DNA of 64,000 bases from Zobellella maritima (GTDB taxonomy: Bacteria > Pseudomonadota > Gammaproteobacteria > Enterobacterales > Aeromonadaceae): assembly GCF_003075035.1 (NCBI RefSeq), contig NZ_QCZE01000001.1, positions 1,796,602-1,860,601 of the forward strand, given 5' to 3'. Position numbers and translations under genes: made by a program. Of this stretch, positions 30,503-40,130 are shown piece by piece. How positions within the stretch are numbered: position 1 is the stretch's first letter; each line of letters begins with the position of its first letter. A model generated the notes under the pieces. The model worked only from the letters and a program-made list of their open reading frames with translations. It was not told the origin of the DNA and made no database searches.

Positions 30503-30540
30503 AACAGGCTCGCGAGGTGCTGCCTCAAACGAGCCTGTTT
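30503..30540. terminator. Hairpin between ldtD-like gene and mepK
   Basis: Inverted repeat AACAGGCTCG / CGAGCCTGTT with an 18-nt loop that can itself pair partly (GAGG / CCTC). It lies between the two same-strand genes, so it may attenuate or separate their transcripts. There is no strong T-run on the - strand. Confidence 0.5.
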
Positions 30541-30607
30541 ATTAAACAAAAACATAACCAGAGGCGAGAAAATAACCAAATGAGCTAAAGCAATCAACAC
30601 CATTTGG

Positions 30608-32083
30608 TTATAAAGAAACCCGATTTACAGGTAGTGGTAACGGCTGAGTCTGCTCCCGGGAAAAGGGGTCGAGCAGCCCCTGATCAAAACCATAAATGTC
30701 ATCCCTGAAACGAGGCAGACCGTCGCTTCCCGGCCAACCGGACCAGTACACCATCAATACCGGCAAAGGTGCGGACACCTTCAGCCAGCGGGTACGCAGG
30801 GTCGCCCTTAACCTGGCCAAGCGGTCGGGATTCCACTTGTCCCCGAGCAACCACAAGGCAAGCTGCTCCGCTTCCGCAACCCGCACGCAGCCGGAACTGA
30901 AGGCTCGGCTGTCCTGGCTGAACAGCCGTTTGACCGGGGTGTCATGCAGGTAGATGGCATTGCTGTTGGTTAAATGAAATTTGTAGGCGCCCAGGGCACT
31001 CTTACTGCCCGGCCGCTGCCGCAGCACATAAGGAAATCCACTAAACAGTCGCTCCTGCCATTCCCAACTGGGTACGACCCGGCCGCTCCTGTCCAGCACA
31101 TCGAAGTCTTCTCTCTGGATATAACCGGGATCCCGCTGCAGCTTGGGGATGATATCCTTTTCAAGGATGGATCTGGGCACGTGCCAGGGCGGGTTGACCA
31201 CCACATTGGTGATTTCACTGACCATAATCGGGGTTTTCCGGCTGTCGGTGCCGACGATGACATCGCTTTCCAGCATCTGGATCCTGTCCTGATACAAACG
31301 CAGCCGATACTCGGGAATATTCACCACCAGATAAGAAGGGGCCAGGGTATCGGCGATCAGGGTACGCAGCATGCCACGTATCAGCTTCTGGGCCCGATTG
31401 ACCGGCGTCACGTTGAGCCAGGCATAGGTATGGGGGCCCACGACGCCATCGACCTCGAGACCATGACGCTGCTGAAAATAACGCACCGCCTGCTCCAGTT
31501 TGGCATCATAAATTGGGGAGTCAGGATCGGCCTGAGTGGCCAGATCCCCCAACAATATCAACCGTTGCCGCAGCAGGGGCACCTGGGCCGAACGCTCGCC
31601 GAGGCGCAGGGTCGGTTTTTGCAATACCGGCCACGGCTGATCCGATAGCGCGAGCAAATGCTCTAGTTGTCGCTTGAAACTGTCATAGTCGGGATAATCG
31701 GGGATCAGGCCGTCTACCAGCACGTTCAGCTGGCCCTGTTCACTCGCCAGCTCGAGGGCAACCCGGTCCAGTTCGGTTATCACCAAGGGCGCATCACGGG
31801 TTTGTAGATGCTGCCGCTCGACAAGGCTCATCCCCTGCCAATGGCGCCAGAAAGCACTAATGCCCAACAGCAGCTGGTTGTCGGCATCATTGCCGCCGGC
31901 TTGCAGGGCCGCCTGCTGCCACCACAGGGTCAGTTGCGGATGGACATCGGCCAGGGCCAGCTCCAGACCCAGCTGATGCAACTGTGCCCGGCTCTCCGGC
32001 ACTTCCTGCCATTGCTGTGCCCCGGCCCCGGGGATAGCCAGTATCAGGCATAACCATACCCATCCACACCTCAGACCATGCAT
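30608..32083 (-). CDS. ldtD: L,D-transpeptidase, YcbB/LdtD type
   Basis: 491 aa periplasmic enzyme that forms 3-3 cross-links in peptidoglycan. A signal peptide starts at MHGLRCGWVWLCLILA. Then come a scaffold region, a peptidoglycan-binding domain near residue 200 (AVRYFQQRHGLEVDGVVG), and a YkuD catalytic domain from ~265 (YLVVNIPEYRLRLYQ) with the active site HDTP near 395 and FSSGCVRV near 415 (nucleophilic Cys). It is somewhat shorter than E. coli LdtD, about 615 aa. ATG 32083 is favoured by AGGA at 8 nt and the signal peptide; the frame is open to an ATG at 32173. Confidence 0.92.
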   Translation of the reverse strand: MHGLRCGWVWLCLILAIPGAGAQQWQEVPESRAQLHQLGLELALADVHPQLTLWWQQAALQAGGNDADNQLLLGISAFWRHWQGMSLVERQHLQTRDAPLVITELDRVALELASEQGQLNVLVDGLIPDYPDYDSFKRQLEHLLALSDQPWPVLQKPTLRLGERSAQVPLLRQRLILLGDLATQADPDSPIYDAKLEQAVRYFQQRHGLEVDGVVGPHTYAWLNVTPVNRAQKLIRGMLRTLIADTLAPSYLVVNIPEYRLRLYQDRIQMLESDVIVGTDSRKTPIMVSEITNVVVNPPWHVPRSILEKDIIPKLQRDPGYIQREDFDVLDRSGRVVPSWEWQERLFSGFPYVLRQRPGSKSALGAYKFHLTNSNAIYLHDTPVKRLFSQDSRAFSSGCVRVAEAEQLALWLLGDKWNPDRLARLRATLRTRWLKVSAPLPVLMVYWSGWPGSDGLPRFRDDIYGFDQGLLDPFSREQTQPLPLPVNRVSL

Positions 32084-32238
32084 CTTGTTCCTGTCTTTCG
32101 CGACTAACCACACCATAAGTATCGTCCAAGCGCCTGGCATTGCCCGACAGCGGTCGCTGACTGGGACAACCATCCATTCCCCACCGGAACACAGATACCG
32201 AACAAAAATTATTATGGGAATATCATTTTAGTATTTAA

Positions 32239-32285
32239 TAACATATTGTTATAACAAATCGTCACTTCTCATTCCTCAAAGAATG
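32239..32285 (+). promoter_or_regulatory. Two small inverted repeats upstream of cysK; possible operator region
   Basis: ATAACA-TAT-TGTTAT at 32239-32253 and CATTC-CTCAAA-GAATG at 32269-32284 lie 50-95 nt before the cysK start. CysB-type activators control cysK in relatives and use TTATTCC-like half-sites, but the match here is only suggestive. Confidence 0.3.
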
Positions 32286-32334
32286 ATTAAGCTGACATAG
32301 TAATTAGACACTGTGAACCTCAGGGATAGCCACA

Positions 32335-33303
32335 ATGAGCAATATTTTTGAAGATAACTCGCTGACCATTGGTCGCACGCCTCTGGTAAAACTGAATCGG
32401 GTCTCCAAAGGCCGGGTATTGGCCAAGGTTGAGAGTCGCAACCCCAGCTTCAGTGTTAAATGCCGGATCGGTGCCAACATGATTTGGGACGCGGAAAAAC
32501 GCGGCGTACTGGTCGCCGGCAAGGAAATTATCGAACCCACCAGTGGTAATACCGGTATTGCCCTGGCATTTGTCGCCGCTTCCCGTGGCTACCCCATTAC
32601 CCTGACCATGCCCAATACCATGAGTCTGGAGCGTCGCCAGCTGCTCAAGGCACTGGGTGCCAACCTGGTATTGACCGACGGTGCCAAGGGCATGAAAGGG
32701 GCCATCGAAAAGGCCATGGAGCTGGCAGAATCGGTTCCGGAAAAATATGTCCTGCTGCAACAGTTCAACAACCCGGCCAACCCTGAGATCCACGAAAAGA
32801 CCACCGGACCCGAGGTGTGGGACGACACCGATGGCGAGATCGACGTGTTTGTTGCCGGTGTGGGTACCGGCGGCACCATCACTGGCGTGTCCCGGTATAT
32901 CAAGAACACCAAGGGCAAGGCCATCACCTCCGTGGCGGTAGAGCCGGTTGAATCACCGGTAATCACCCAGGCCCTGGCCGGCGAAGACATCAAGCCTGGC
33001 CCCCACAAAATTCAGGGCATCGGCGCCGGTTTTATTCCGGGCAACCTGGACCTGTCGCTGATCGACCGGGTCGAGCGCGTGACCAGCGAAGAAGCCATCG
33101 ACATGGCCCAGCGCCTGATGCGGGACGAAGGTATCCTGGCCGGGATCAGTTCCGGTGCCGCCGTGGTGGCCGCCAACCGCATTGCCGAGCTGCCGGAATT
33201 TGCCGATAAGACCATAGTGGTTGTCCTGCCCAGTTCCGGCGAGCGCTATCTCAGCACCGCCCTGTTCCAGGGCCTGTTCACCGATCAGGAACTGCAGCAG
33301 TAA
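32335..33303 (+). CDS. cysK: Cysteine synthase A (O-acetylserine sulfhydrylase)
   Basis: 322 aa PLP enzyme that makes cysteine from O-acetylserine and sulfide. The PLP Lys is in [12 protein letters not shown] near residue 42. The substrate loop is [13 protein letters not shown] near 68, the phosphate-binding loop is [13 protein letters not shown] near 177, and SSGAAVVAA is near 270. It is followed by a strong terminator, so transcription does not continue into crr. In E. coli ptsHI-crr follows cysK; here ptsH and ptsI are missing. Confidence 0.96.
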   Translation: MSNIFEDNSLTIGRTPLVKLNRVSKGRVLAKVESRNPSFSVKCRIGANMIWDAEKRGVLVAGKEIIEPTSGNTGIALAFVAASRGYPITLTMPNTMSLERRQLLKALGANLVLTDGAKGMKGAIEKAMELAESVPEKYVLLQQFNNPANPEIHEKTTGPEVWDDTDGEIDVFVAGVGTGGTITGVSRYIKNTKGKAITSVAVEPVESPVITQALAGEDIKPGPHKIQGIGAGFIPGNLDLSLIDRVERVTSEEAIDMAQRLMRDEGILAGISSGAAVVAANRIAELPEFADKTIVVVLPSSGERYLSTALFQGLFTDQELQQ

Positions 33304-33326
33304 CATCCGATACGGAAGATTATCGA

Positions 33327-33353
33327 AGAAGGGCGCCGAATGGCGCCCTTTTG
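33327..33353 (+). terminator. Intrinsic terminator of cysK
   Basis: AAGGGCGCC / GGCGCCCTT stem with a GAAT loop followed by TTTT, 25 nt after the cysK stop. Confidence 0.9.
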
Positions 33354-33569
33354 CTTGATTGCAGGGCGGCTCCATCCCCCCCCTGGATTAATACCAAATT
33401 GAATAAACATCTGATCATTCTAAAACCCGAGATCAGAGGCAACACAGCCAGCTCCCACGACACGCCATGGGCCAGGGCCATCTGCGTTTGGCGATGACGG
33501 CAAACATTCACTGGATGTTTGGTCCATCACCAAACTTGATGCAGGCAGCAAGCTGCCCCCTAAGGGCTC

Positions 33570-33595
33570 GGGAAATGCCATCCATGGCATTTCCC
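33570..33595. repeat. Perfect 11-bp palindromic arms in the cysK-crr intergenic region
   Basis: GGGAAATGCCA-TCCA-TGGCATTTCCC. It lies in a ~650-nt gene-free stretch between the cysK terminator and crr and looks like part of a dispersed intergenic repeat. I see no credible gene in this stretch. Confidence 0.65.
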
Positions 33596-33639
33596 GGTCG
33601 TGGTAGTCGATCTCTGTTACTTCTTTTCAAGCACCGAGT

Positions 33640-33775
33640 TGTCTGTAGACGACGCCGACAGGCAACTCCTTGGCTTCAGGGGGATAAAGGGATCTGCTCC
33701 GCCGACCCTCCGCGCCAAGGATGGCGCGGCGGAGCCTACATGGATGGTATGCATGGCGTGTCGGAGGAGTTGGCC
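33640..33775. repeat. Nested hairpin element in the cysK-crr intergenic region
   Basis: Several inverted repeats are stacked here. GAGTTGTCTG pairs with CAGGCAACTC (33640-33668), GCTCCGCC pairs with GGCGGAGC (33696-33703 and 33728-33735) enclosing CGCGCC / GGCGCG, and CAACTCCT (33664-33671) can also pair with AGGAGTTG (33765-33772). It contains the GGATGGCG and GGCTCCGCC words found in the repeats near 40.0 and 41.8 kb. It may be a REP/MITE-like element or a structured RNA. The family is not recognised. Confidence 0.55.
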
Positions 33776-34007
33776 ATTTGTCCGACCTTTCAGAGCGATC
33801 AAATAGATCAATTATTTAATCTGTTTGGTATAAAGCATCACTGTTTTCAGTCCGCGCATGTAAAAATGGTCTCAACAGGCCTATGATCGTCTATCCGTTG
33901 ATATCCATTGTCCCATGGCCAACCAGCATCCAGCCAAGCTTACCTCTTTAACAATGGAAAGGCCGTCTGTTATTATCATCCGCTATATCACTCCAGGAGC
34001 TAACACT

Positions 34008-34517
34008 ATGGGTCTGTTCGATAAACTGAAAAAACTGGTCTCCGACGATAGCAATGAAACCAGTGGTATCGAAATTTATGCTCCCCTGTCCGGGGAAATT
34101 GTGGCCATCGAAGATGTACCCGATGTAGTGTTTGCCGAAAAAATTGTCGGCGACGGCATCGCCATCAAACCCAGTGGCAACAAGATGGTCGCCCCCTGTG
34201 ACGGCACCATCGGCAAGATCTTTGAAACCAATCATGCCTTCTCTATCGAGTCCGACTCAGGCCTGGAAATGTTTGTCCACTTTGGGATCGACACCGTCGA
34301 ACTCAAGGGCGAGGGCTTTACTCGTATCGCCCAAGAAGGCCAGCAGGTCAAGAAAGGGGACACGATTATCGAATTCGATCTGGCGCTGCTGGAAACCAAG
34401 GCCAAATCGACCCTGACGCCCGTGGTTATCTCCAATATGGACGAAGTAAAAGAGCTGCACAAATTGAGCGGTGCCGTGACCCTGGCCGAGGATCTGGTCT
34501 TTCGCGTTAAAAAATAA
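34008..34517 (+). CDS. crr: PTS glucose-specific EIIA component
   Basis: 169 aa, full length. EIIA-Glc takes phosphate from HPr and passes it to sugar EIIBC proteins; in enterics it also controls adenylate cyclase and inducer exclusion. The two active-site histidines are in [10 protein letters not shown] (near residue 75) and [12 protein letters not shown] (near 90). AGGAG at 33993-33997 supports ATG 34008. The usual partners ptsH and ptsI are not adjacent, so phosphotransfer depends on distant genes or the protein works mainly as a regulator. Confidence 0.95.
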   Translation: MGLFDKLKKLVSDDSNETSGIEIYAPLSGEIVAIEDVPDVVFAEKIVGDGIAIKPSGNKMVAPCDGTIGKIFETNHAFSIESDSGLEMFVHFGIDTVELKGEGFTRIAQEGQQVKKGDTIIEFDLALLETKAKSTLTPVVISNMDEVKELHKLSGAVTLAEDLVFRVKK

Positions 34518-34537
34518 TGGCCTGCCAATGATCATGG

Positions 34538-34560
34538 GGAGGCGCCGGCCGGTGCCTTCT
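34538..34560 (+). terminator. Candidate terminator after crr
   Basis: AGGCGCC / GGTGCCT stem around CGGCC, followed by TCTTATTAT, about 23 nt after the crr stop. One G-T pair and a short T-rich tail make it moderate. Confidence 0.55.
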
Positions 34561-34588
34561 TATTATCGGCCATATGTTGGAGTTCATG

Positions 34589-34870
34589 ATGTTTAACTGG
34601 CTAAAGAACCTGGGCAAATCCAAGCAAACCCCAAGCACCCCCGCATTTGAGACCGTCAGCTATCAAGGCTTCGATATCTACCCGGAACCCAGGGCCGAAG
34701 GCGGTCAGTACCGCCTGCAAGGCCGTATCGTCAAGGTCATCGACCAACAACCCCGAGAATACCTGCTGATCCGTTCGGATCTGCTGCCCAGTGCCGAACT
34801 GGCCGCCGAGCTGATGGTTGCCAAGGCCAAGCGGGTGATCGATGAAAATGGTGAACGGATTTTCGGCTGA
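34589..34870 (+). CDS. HlyU family protein
   Basis: 93 aa. It matches the small HlyU family: YQGFDIYPEPRAEGGQYRLQGRI, then LIRSDLLPS and MVAKAKRVIDENGERIFG at the end. The founding member was named as a haemolysin regulator in Vibrio, but most relatives lack a clear DNA-binding domain; this one shows none, so the function is uncertain. GGAG at 34579-34582 is 6 nt from ATG 34589; an in-frame ATG at 34586 adds one Met. The stop overlaps the tmcA start by one base. Confidence 0.82.
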   Translation: MFNWLKNLGKSKQTPSTPAFETVSYQGFDIYPEPRAEGGQYRLQGRIVKVIDQQPREYLLIRSDLLPSAELAAELMVAKAKRVIDENGERIFG

Positions 34871-36897
34871 TGCCCCCCGGTTGGTCGGCATGGCGCCATG
34901 CCCTCAAACTTAGTGGCGAACGACGCCTGCTGGTGCTGGCCGGCGACCGGCAGTGGGCCATCGACACCGCCCGGCAGCTGGCCGACGACCAGGGCCTGTG
35001 GCTGGGCGAAGGTCCCGAAGACTGTCACCCGCTTCCCGCCAATAAGGTCGGACACTATCTGGGCCGGGAATACCCCAGCCTGACCTTTAACGCCTACAGC
35101 GGCCTGCACCCGGATGCCTTCGGCGCAGCGTTCGGTTGCCTGGCCGCCGGCGGTATTGCCCTGCTGCTCTGCCCCCCCTTCGATGATTGGCCCCGTTTTG
35201 CCGATCCCGATCTCGGGCGTTATGTGGCCCTGAGCGAGCAGGCCCGGGGGTTGACCAGCCATTTTATCCGCCGTTTTTGCCAGGTGTTATTATCCGATCC
35301 GCAGGTATTGCTGTGGCGACAACAGACACAGCCCCCCGCTTTGCCCCTCCTGACCGGCGACCCTTGGCAGCTACGGAAAGACGGGCACGGCTGCTTGAAC
35401 CCGGATCAGCGCCGGGCGCTGGCCATGCTGCTGACAACAGCCCGGCGACGGCAGATGATGGTGCTGACCGCCGACCGGGGCCGAGGCAAGTCCAGCCTGT
35501 TGGGACTGGCAGCACACAAGCTGGCGGCCGGTGGGCTGCGTCTGTTGCTGACCGCACCCAATCCGGGAGCCGCGGCCAAGGCCCGGGAACATGCCCGGGG
35601 TGCACTGGATTTTATCGCCCCGGACCTGTTGCTCGATACCCTCCCCCCGGCCGATATCCTGCTGATCGATGAGGCGGCCGCCATCCCGGTGCCCATGCTG
35701 ACCCGAATGACACAGCACTACTGCTGCATCTTTGCCACGACAGAACATGGCTACGAAGGAACAGGACTGGGGTTTCAACTTAAATTCCAGCAGCGACTCG
35801 ACAGCCTGGCTCCTGGCTGGCGCAGCTACCGGCTAACGACCCCGGCCCGCTGGAGCCACCGGGATCCGCTGGAACCCCTGACATTTCGCCTGCTCGCCCT
35901 GGATGCGGATCCCGTTTCCCCTCCACAGCAGGGACGACTGCAACTTCGCTGGCTGGATCAAGCCCAAGTGGCCACAGACGAACCCTTGCTCAATCAACTG
36001 TTTGGCCTGCTTACCCTGGCCCATTACCAGACCAGCCCCAGTGATCTGCGCTATCTGCTGGATGCCCCCGATACCGAGATAGTGCTGGCCAGCCAGGACC
36101 ATATCCCGGTGGCCGCCGTGCTGATTGTCAGAGAAGGCGGGCTGGATCCGGCACTGGGACAGGCAGTCTGGCGTGGCCAGCGCCGACCCCGTGGCCACCT
36201 GCTGCCCCAGTCCCTGGCCTTTCATGGTGGCCTGCCCGAAGCCACCGGCATGCACTATGGCCGCATCATGCGCATAGTGGTGCACCCCCGGCGTCACGGT
36301 CAGGGGCTTGGCTCACAGCTGCTGACCCGCTTGAAACAACACTATGCCGGTCAGTTGGACTTCCTCGGCGCCAGCTTTGGCGCCACCCCCGAGCTGCTGC
36401 ATTTCTGGCAACACAATGGCTTCTCACTGGTGCGTCTGGGGCTGACGGCCGACGGTGTCAGCGGTCATCATGCCGCCATGATGTTGACGCCGCTCAGCCC
36501 GGCCGGACAACATCATCTGCCGGGCTGGCAGGCACAGTTCCAGGCCAATCTTGGTTACTTCCTGCAAGATGTCCTCTCCGGCTTGCCGGCAGACCTGCGC
36601 TCTCGGCTCCCCCCTGCCATGCCGGCAACAACCCCGGCTAATGACAGGCTGATCGCCCAAGGCTTCGCCTTCGCTCACCGGGACTTTAGCGCCGATAAAC
36701 CGGCCCTGGCTCGTTTTTTCGCCGGCCAGGACGCCCTCGCCCGCGCCCTGACACCATCGCAGCGCGAGCTGTTGCGCCTGGCCCTCCAGCCGGGCTCACG
36801 TCTTGAACGCTTGGCAGAAACCTTTGGGCTGGCGGGTAAAAAAGCCGTGGTTAGCCGGCTACGAGCCGTATTTCAACGTCTGCTGACCGACGCATAA
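34870..36897 (+). CDS. tmcA: tRNA(Met) cytidine acetyltransferase TmcA
   Basis: 675 aa. It acetylates the wobble cytidine (C34) of elongator tRNA-Met using acetyl-CoA and ATP. An N-terminal DUF1726 domain is followed by an RNA-helicase-like domain with Walker A TADRGRGKSSLLG near residue 200 and LLIDEAAAIPVPML near 262. A GNAT acetyltransferase domain (MRIVVHPRRHGQGLGSQLL near 465) and a C-terminal tRNA-binding tail complete the fold. The start overlaps the HlyU gene stop (TGATG), implying coupled translation. Confidence 0.94.
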   Translation: MPPGWSAWRHALKLSGERRLLVLAGDRQWAIDTARQLADDQGLWLGEGPEDCHPLPANKVGHYLGREYPSLTFNAYSGLHPDAFGAAFGCLAAGGIALLLCPPFDDWPRFADPDLGRYVALSEQARGLTSHFIRRFCQVLLSDPQVLLWRQQTQPPALPLLTGDPWQLRKDGHGCLNPDQRRALAMLLTTARRRQMMVLTADRGRGKSSLLGLAAHKLAAGGLRLLLTAPNPGAAAKAREHARGALDFIAPDLLLDTLPPADILLIDEAAAIPVPMLTRMTQHYCCIFATTEHGYEGTGLGFQLKFQQRLDSLAPGWRSYRLTTPARWSHRDPLEPLTFRLLALDADPVSPPQQGRLQLRWLDQAQVATDEPLLNQLFGLLTLAHYQTSPSDLRYLLDAPDTEIVLASQDHIPVAAVLIVREGGLDPALGQAVWRGQRRPRGHLLPQSLAFHGGLPEATGMHYGRIMRIVVHPRRHGQGLGSQLLTRLKQHYAGQLDFLGASFGATPELLHFWQHNGFSLVRLGLTADGVSGHHAAMMLTPLSPAGQHHLPGWQAQFQANLGYFLQDVLSGLPADLRSRLPPAMPATTPANDRLIAQGFAFAHRDFSADKPALARFFAGQDALARALTPSQRELLRLALQPGSRLERLAETFGLAGKKAVVSRLRAVFQRLLTDA

Positions 36898-36925
36898 GGC
36901 TGAGAGGCTGTTCCATGGCCGGCGT

Positions 36926-36947
36926 CTCGGCCTTGGCCAAGGCCGAG
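36926..36947 (+). terminator. Perfect palindrome after tmcA
   Basis: CTCGGCCTT-GGCC-AAGGCCGAG, 29 nt after the tmcA stop. It is a strong stem without a T-run; it may be a transcript-end stabiliser. Confidence 0.4.
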
Positions 36948-37058
36948 TAATCAAAGGGCGTCAAACACAGGGTTATTCCGCTTTTCGCCATATGAAAATC
37001 GCTCAAACGAGTCTACGCTAAGGAAGAATTAAACATCTAGCATCGAGGGAGCTGTCAG

Positions 37059-38414
37059 ATGGAACTGTTAACATCAATACTTTCATCGATTAACGGCGTG
37101 GTATGGGGTGTTCCCATGCTGGTCGGTATCTTGGGGATAGGCCTGTATCTGCAGCTGGGCCTCGGCTTTATGCCCATCCGTAAACTGAAAATGGGCTTTC
37201 AACTGTTATTCACCAAGGCGGAAAAGGGGGAAGGCGAGCTGTCTCCCTTCAACGCCCTGATGACCGCCCTGTCCGCCACCATAGGTACCGGTAATATCGC
37301 CGGTGTCGCCACCGCCATCATACTGGGCGGTCCCGGTGCCCTGTTCTGGATGTGGATGACCGCGCTGGTGGGGATGGCCACCAAATACTCGGAGGCCGTG
37401 CTGGCGGTCAAATACCGGGAAAAAGACAAGCTTGGTGACCATGTGGGCGGGCCCATGTATTACATCAGGAACGGCCTGGGTCCCAAGTGGGCCTGGCTGG
37501 GCATGCTGTTTGCCGTATTTGGTGCCATGGCCGGCTTCGGTATCGGCAATACGGTACAGGCCAACTCGGTGGCCCATGCCTTGGAGTCTTCATTCGGTGC
37601 CTCCACTTTGACAACCGGTATAGTACTGATGGTGCTGGTCGGCGCCGTGCTGATCGGCGGTATCCGCTGGATCGGTCAGGTGGCCGGTAAGCTGGTCCCC
37701 CTGATGACGGTGTCCTACTTTGTGTCCGGCCTGCTGGTGCTGGCGGTGAATATTACCGCCATCCCCGCCGCCTTTATGCTGATAATCGAACACGCCTTCA
37801 GCCCGGTCGCCGCTCAAGGGGGCTTCGCCGGCGCCGCAGTCTGGGCCGCGATCCGTTTCGGTGTGGCTCGGGGTATCTTCTCCAACGAGGCCGGCCTGGG
37901 CAGTGCGCCTATCGCCCACGCCGCCGCCAAGACCGACAACCCGGTGCGCCAGGGGCTGATTGCCATGCTGGGCACCTTTATCGATACCATAGTGGTATGC
38001 TCCATCACCGGCCTGGCCATCGTCGTCAGCGGCAGCTGGACCAGCGGAGAAACCGGCGCCGCCCTGACCAGCATGGCCTTTGCCACCGCCATCCCCAACG
38101 GTGACTACATAGTGACCATAGCGCTGGCGGTCTTTGCCTTCACCACCATACTGGGCTGGAGCTTCTACGGTGAAAAATGCGTGGAGTACCTGTTCGGGGT
38201 CAAGGCGATAGTGCCGTTCCGCATCGCCTGGGTGCTGGCCCTGCCGATAGGTGCGACCCAGTCGCTGGAATTAATCTGGCTGCTGGCCGATACCCTGAAT
38301 GCCATGATGGCCATTCCCAACCTGATCGCCCTGGCGCTGCTGAGCCCGGTGGTATTCAAGGTGACCAAGGAATACTTCGCCAGCCAGAAGGCGACACCGG
38401 TCAGCAAAGAGTAA
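37059..38414 (+). CDS. Alanine/glycine/D-amino-acid:cation symporter, AGCS family (second copy)
   Basis: 451 aa inner-membrane transporter with about 11 helices. Signatures: LSATIGTGNIAGVATAI near residue 71 and FSNEAGLGSAPIAHAAAKT near 275. It differs clearly from the copy at 9428-10921 and lacks its long polar tail. It ends 95 nt before dsdA on the same strand, so the two are probably cotranscribed and the symporter may import D-serine (inference; AGCS proteins are known to handle both alanine enantiomers). An RBS-like GGGAG lies 11 nt before the start. Confidence 0.92.
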   Translation: MELLTSILSSINGVVWGVPMLVGILGIGLYLQLGLGFMPIRKLKMGFQLLFTKAEKGEGELSPFNALMTALSATIGTGNIAGVATAIILGGPGALFWMWMTALVGMATKYSEAVLAVKYREKDKLGDHVGGPMYYIRNGLGPKWAWLGMLFAVFGAMAGFGIGNTVQANSVAHALESSFGASTLTTGIVLMVLVGAVLIGGIRWIGQVAGKLVPLMTVSYFVSGLLVLAVNITAIPAAFMLIIEHAFSPVAAQGGFAGAAVWAAIRFGVARGIFSNEAGLGSAPIAHAAAKTDNPVRQGLIAMLGTFIDTIVVCSITGLAIVVSGSWTSGETGAALTSMAFATAIPNGDYIVTIALAVFAFTTILGWSFYGEKCVEYLFGVKAIVPFRIAWVLALPIGATQSLELIWLLADTLNAMMAIPNLIALALLSPVVFKVTKEYFASQKATPVSKE

Positions 38415-38509
38415 CGATCGGAGGGGGATAGGCAGTGCCCATCCCCCTTGCCCTTGCCCGGCCGGAACAGCAATAATGATGCCTGCCTCTTTACACCGCA
38501 GGATATCCC

Positions 38510-39865
38510 ATGACTCATCCCACCTATACCCCAGAACAGGTTGCCGACCTCTGCAGGCAATTCCCCCTGCTCAATGACCTTATCGCCTTGCGTGATGTCA
38601 GCTGGTTCAACCCGGGGCTGACCTCTATTGAGCAGGCCCTGCCCCATGTCGGCCTGGGGGCGGATGAGGTGCGACAGGCCAGCGAGCGTCTCGCCCGCTT
38701 CGCCCCCTATTTCTGCCAGACCTTCCCGGAAACCCGCTCCTCCCAGGGCATGCTCGAGTCACCGCTGCAGGCCATCCCCGCCATGCAGCAGGCACTGGCC
38801 GCCCGCTATGGCTGTGAACTGCCCGGCTGTTTACTACTGAAACTGGACAGCCAGCTGCCCATTTCCGGTTCCATCAAGGCCAGGGGCGGTATCTATGAAG
38901 TGTTGCAACACGCCGAACGGCTGGCACTGGAGGCCGGCCTGCTGAGCCTGGACGACAACTATGCCTGCCTGGACAGCGATGCCTTTCGCCGTTTCTTCGG
39001 CCAATATTCAATTGCCGTCGGCTCCACCGGCAACCTGGGGCTGTCGATCGGCATTATCAGCGCCCGGCTCGGCTTCAAGGTCAGCGTTCATATGTCCGCC
39101 GATGCCCGTCAGTGGAAGAAAGACAAGCTCCGCAGCCATGGCGTCCAGGTACTGGAGTATGCCTCCGACTACTCGGTGGCGGTCGAACAAGGCAGGGCAG
39201 AAGCGGCGACGGACCCCCGTTGTCATTTTGTCGATGACGAGAATTCCACCAGCCTGTTTCTCGGCTATGCGGTGGCCGGCGAGCGGTTAAAGGCCCAGCT
39301 GCAGCAACAAGGCATAAAGGTGGACAAGTCGCATCCGCTGTTTGTCTATTTGCCCTGTGGCGTCGGCGGCGGCCCGGGCGGCGTGGCGTTCGGCCTCAAG
39401 CTGGCCTTCGGAGATGCGGTGCACTGCATCTTTGCCGAGCCCAGCCACTCTCCCTGTATGCTGCTGGGGGTGCATACCGGCCTGCATGACCGGATTTCGG
39501 TACAGGATATCGGCATAGACAATATCACCACTGCCGACGGCCTGGCGGTGGGGCGGGCCTCGGGCTTTGTCGGGCGGGCCATGGAGCGCATGCTGGACGG
39601 CTATTACACCCTGAGCGATCAGGAAATGCTGGATTTGCTTGGGCTGCTCGCCCGCCAAGAAGGGATCCGCCTAGAACCATCCGCGCTCGCCGGCATGCCC
39701 GGCATGGCGCGGGTACTGCAGGAGACCCAGGGCTACCGGGCTCGCCTGGGCCTGACTCCGGAGATCATGGCTCAGGCCCATCATCTCGTCTGGGCCACAG
39801 GCGGCGGCATGGTGCCGGCGGAAGAAATGGCCCGCTACCTGGCCCAGGGTACCAAGGCCGACTAA
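38510..39865 (+). CDS. dsdA: D-serine ammonia-lyase (D-serine dehydratase)
   Basis: 451 aa PLP enzyme converting D-serine to pyruvate and ammonia, detoxifying or using D-serine as carbon. The PLP Lys is in [14 protein letters not shown] near residue 122. [14 protein letters not shown] is near 170 and the phosphate-binding Gly loop [13 protein letters not shown] near 285. Length and sequence match E. coli DsdA. The enteric regulator dsdC and permease dsdX are absent; an AGCS symporter gene occupies the upstream position instead. Confidence 0.95.
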   Translation: MTHPTYTPEQVADLCRQFPLLNDLIALRDVSWFNPGLTSIEQALPHVGLGADEVRQASERLARFAPYFCQTFPETRSSQGMLESPLQAIPAMQQALAARYGCELPGCLLLKLDSQLPISGSIKARGGIYEVLQHAERLALEAGLLSLDDNYACLDSDAFRRFFGQYSIAVGSTGNLGLSIGIISARLGFKVSVHMSADARQWKKDKLRSHGVQVLEYASDYSVAVEQGRAEAATDPRCHFVDDENSTSLFLGYAVAGERLKAQLQQQGIKVDKSHPLFVYLPCGVGGGPGGVAFGLKLAFGDAVHCIFAEPSHSPCMLLGVHTGLHDRISVQDIGIDNITTADGLAVGRASGFVGRAMERMLDGYYTLSDQEMLDLLGLLARQEGIRLEPSALAGMPGMARVLQETQGYRARLGLTPEIMAQAHHLVWATGGGMVPAEEMARYLAQGTKAD

Positions 39866-39904
39866 ATAGTTGTTCCCAATTGTGCTACAGAAATCAGGCT
39901 CGAA

Positions 39905-40026
39905 CGCAGACTCGCCGTCAACCCTTGAGGGCTCCGTCGTAGCATCTGACCGCCATGGATGGCGGAAATGTCGGAACAGCAGGCGCATTTTCCGGCCATG
40001 GCGCAGAGGGTCTGCTTATCGAATCC
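39905..40026. repeat. Dispersed intergenic repeat, copy A
   Basis: 122-nt sequence clearly related to 41743-41868 in the same orientation. Shared blocks include GGGCTCCG, CTGACCGCCA, GGATGGCGG, GGAAC.GCAGG, GCATTTTCCGGCC and the closing GAATCC. It sits 39 nt after dsdA. It has internal complementarity (CCGCCATGGATGGCGG). No coding potential is seen. Confidence 0.75.
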
Positions 40027-40130
40027 TGACTTCTGCCTCGAAATGTAGCGGTATTTGCACCAGTTATTTAGGAAAAGTCGCATAGCCACCTAGGTACGAC
40101 ACAGAAGGTAGCGGCATCGAGGGCCGCTCC

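Noticed and set aside
33467-33886. Open frame of 139 codons between cysK and crr
   Set aside because: It runs through nested inverted repeats, has no ribosome site or recognisable motif, and is better explained as repeat DNA.
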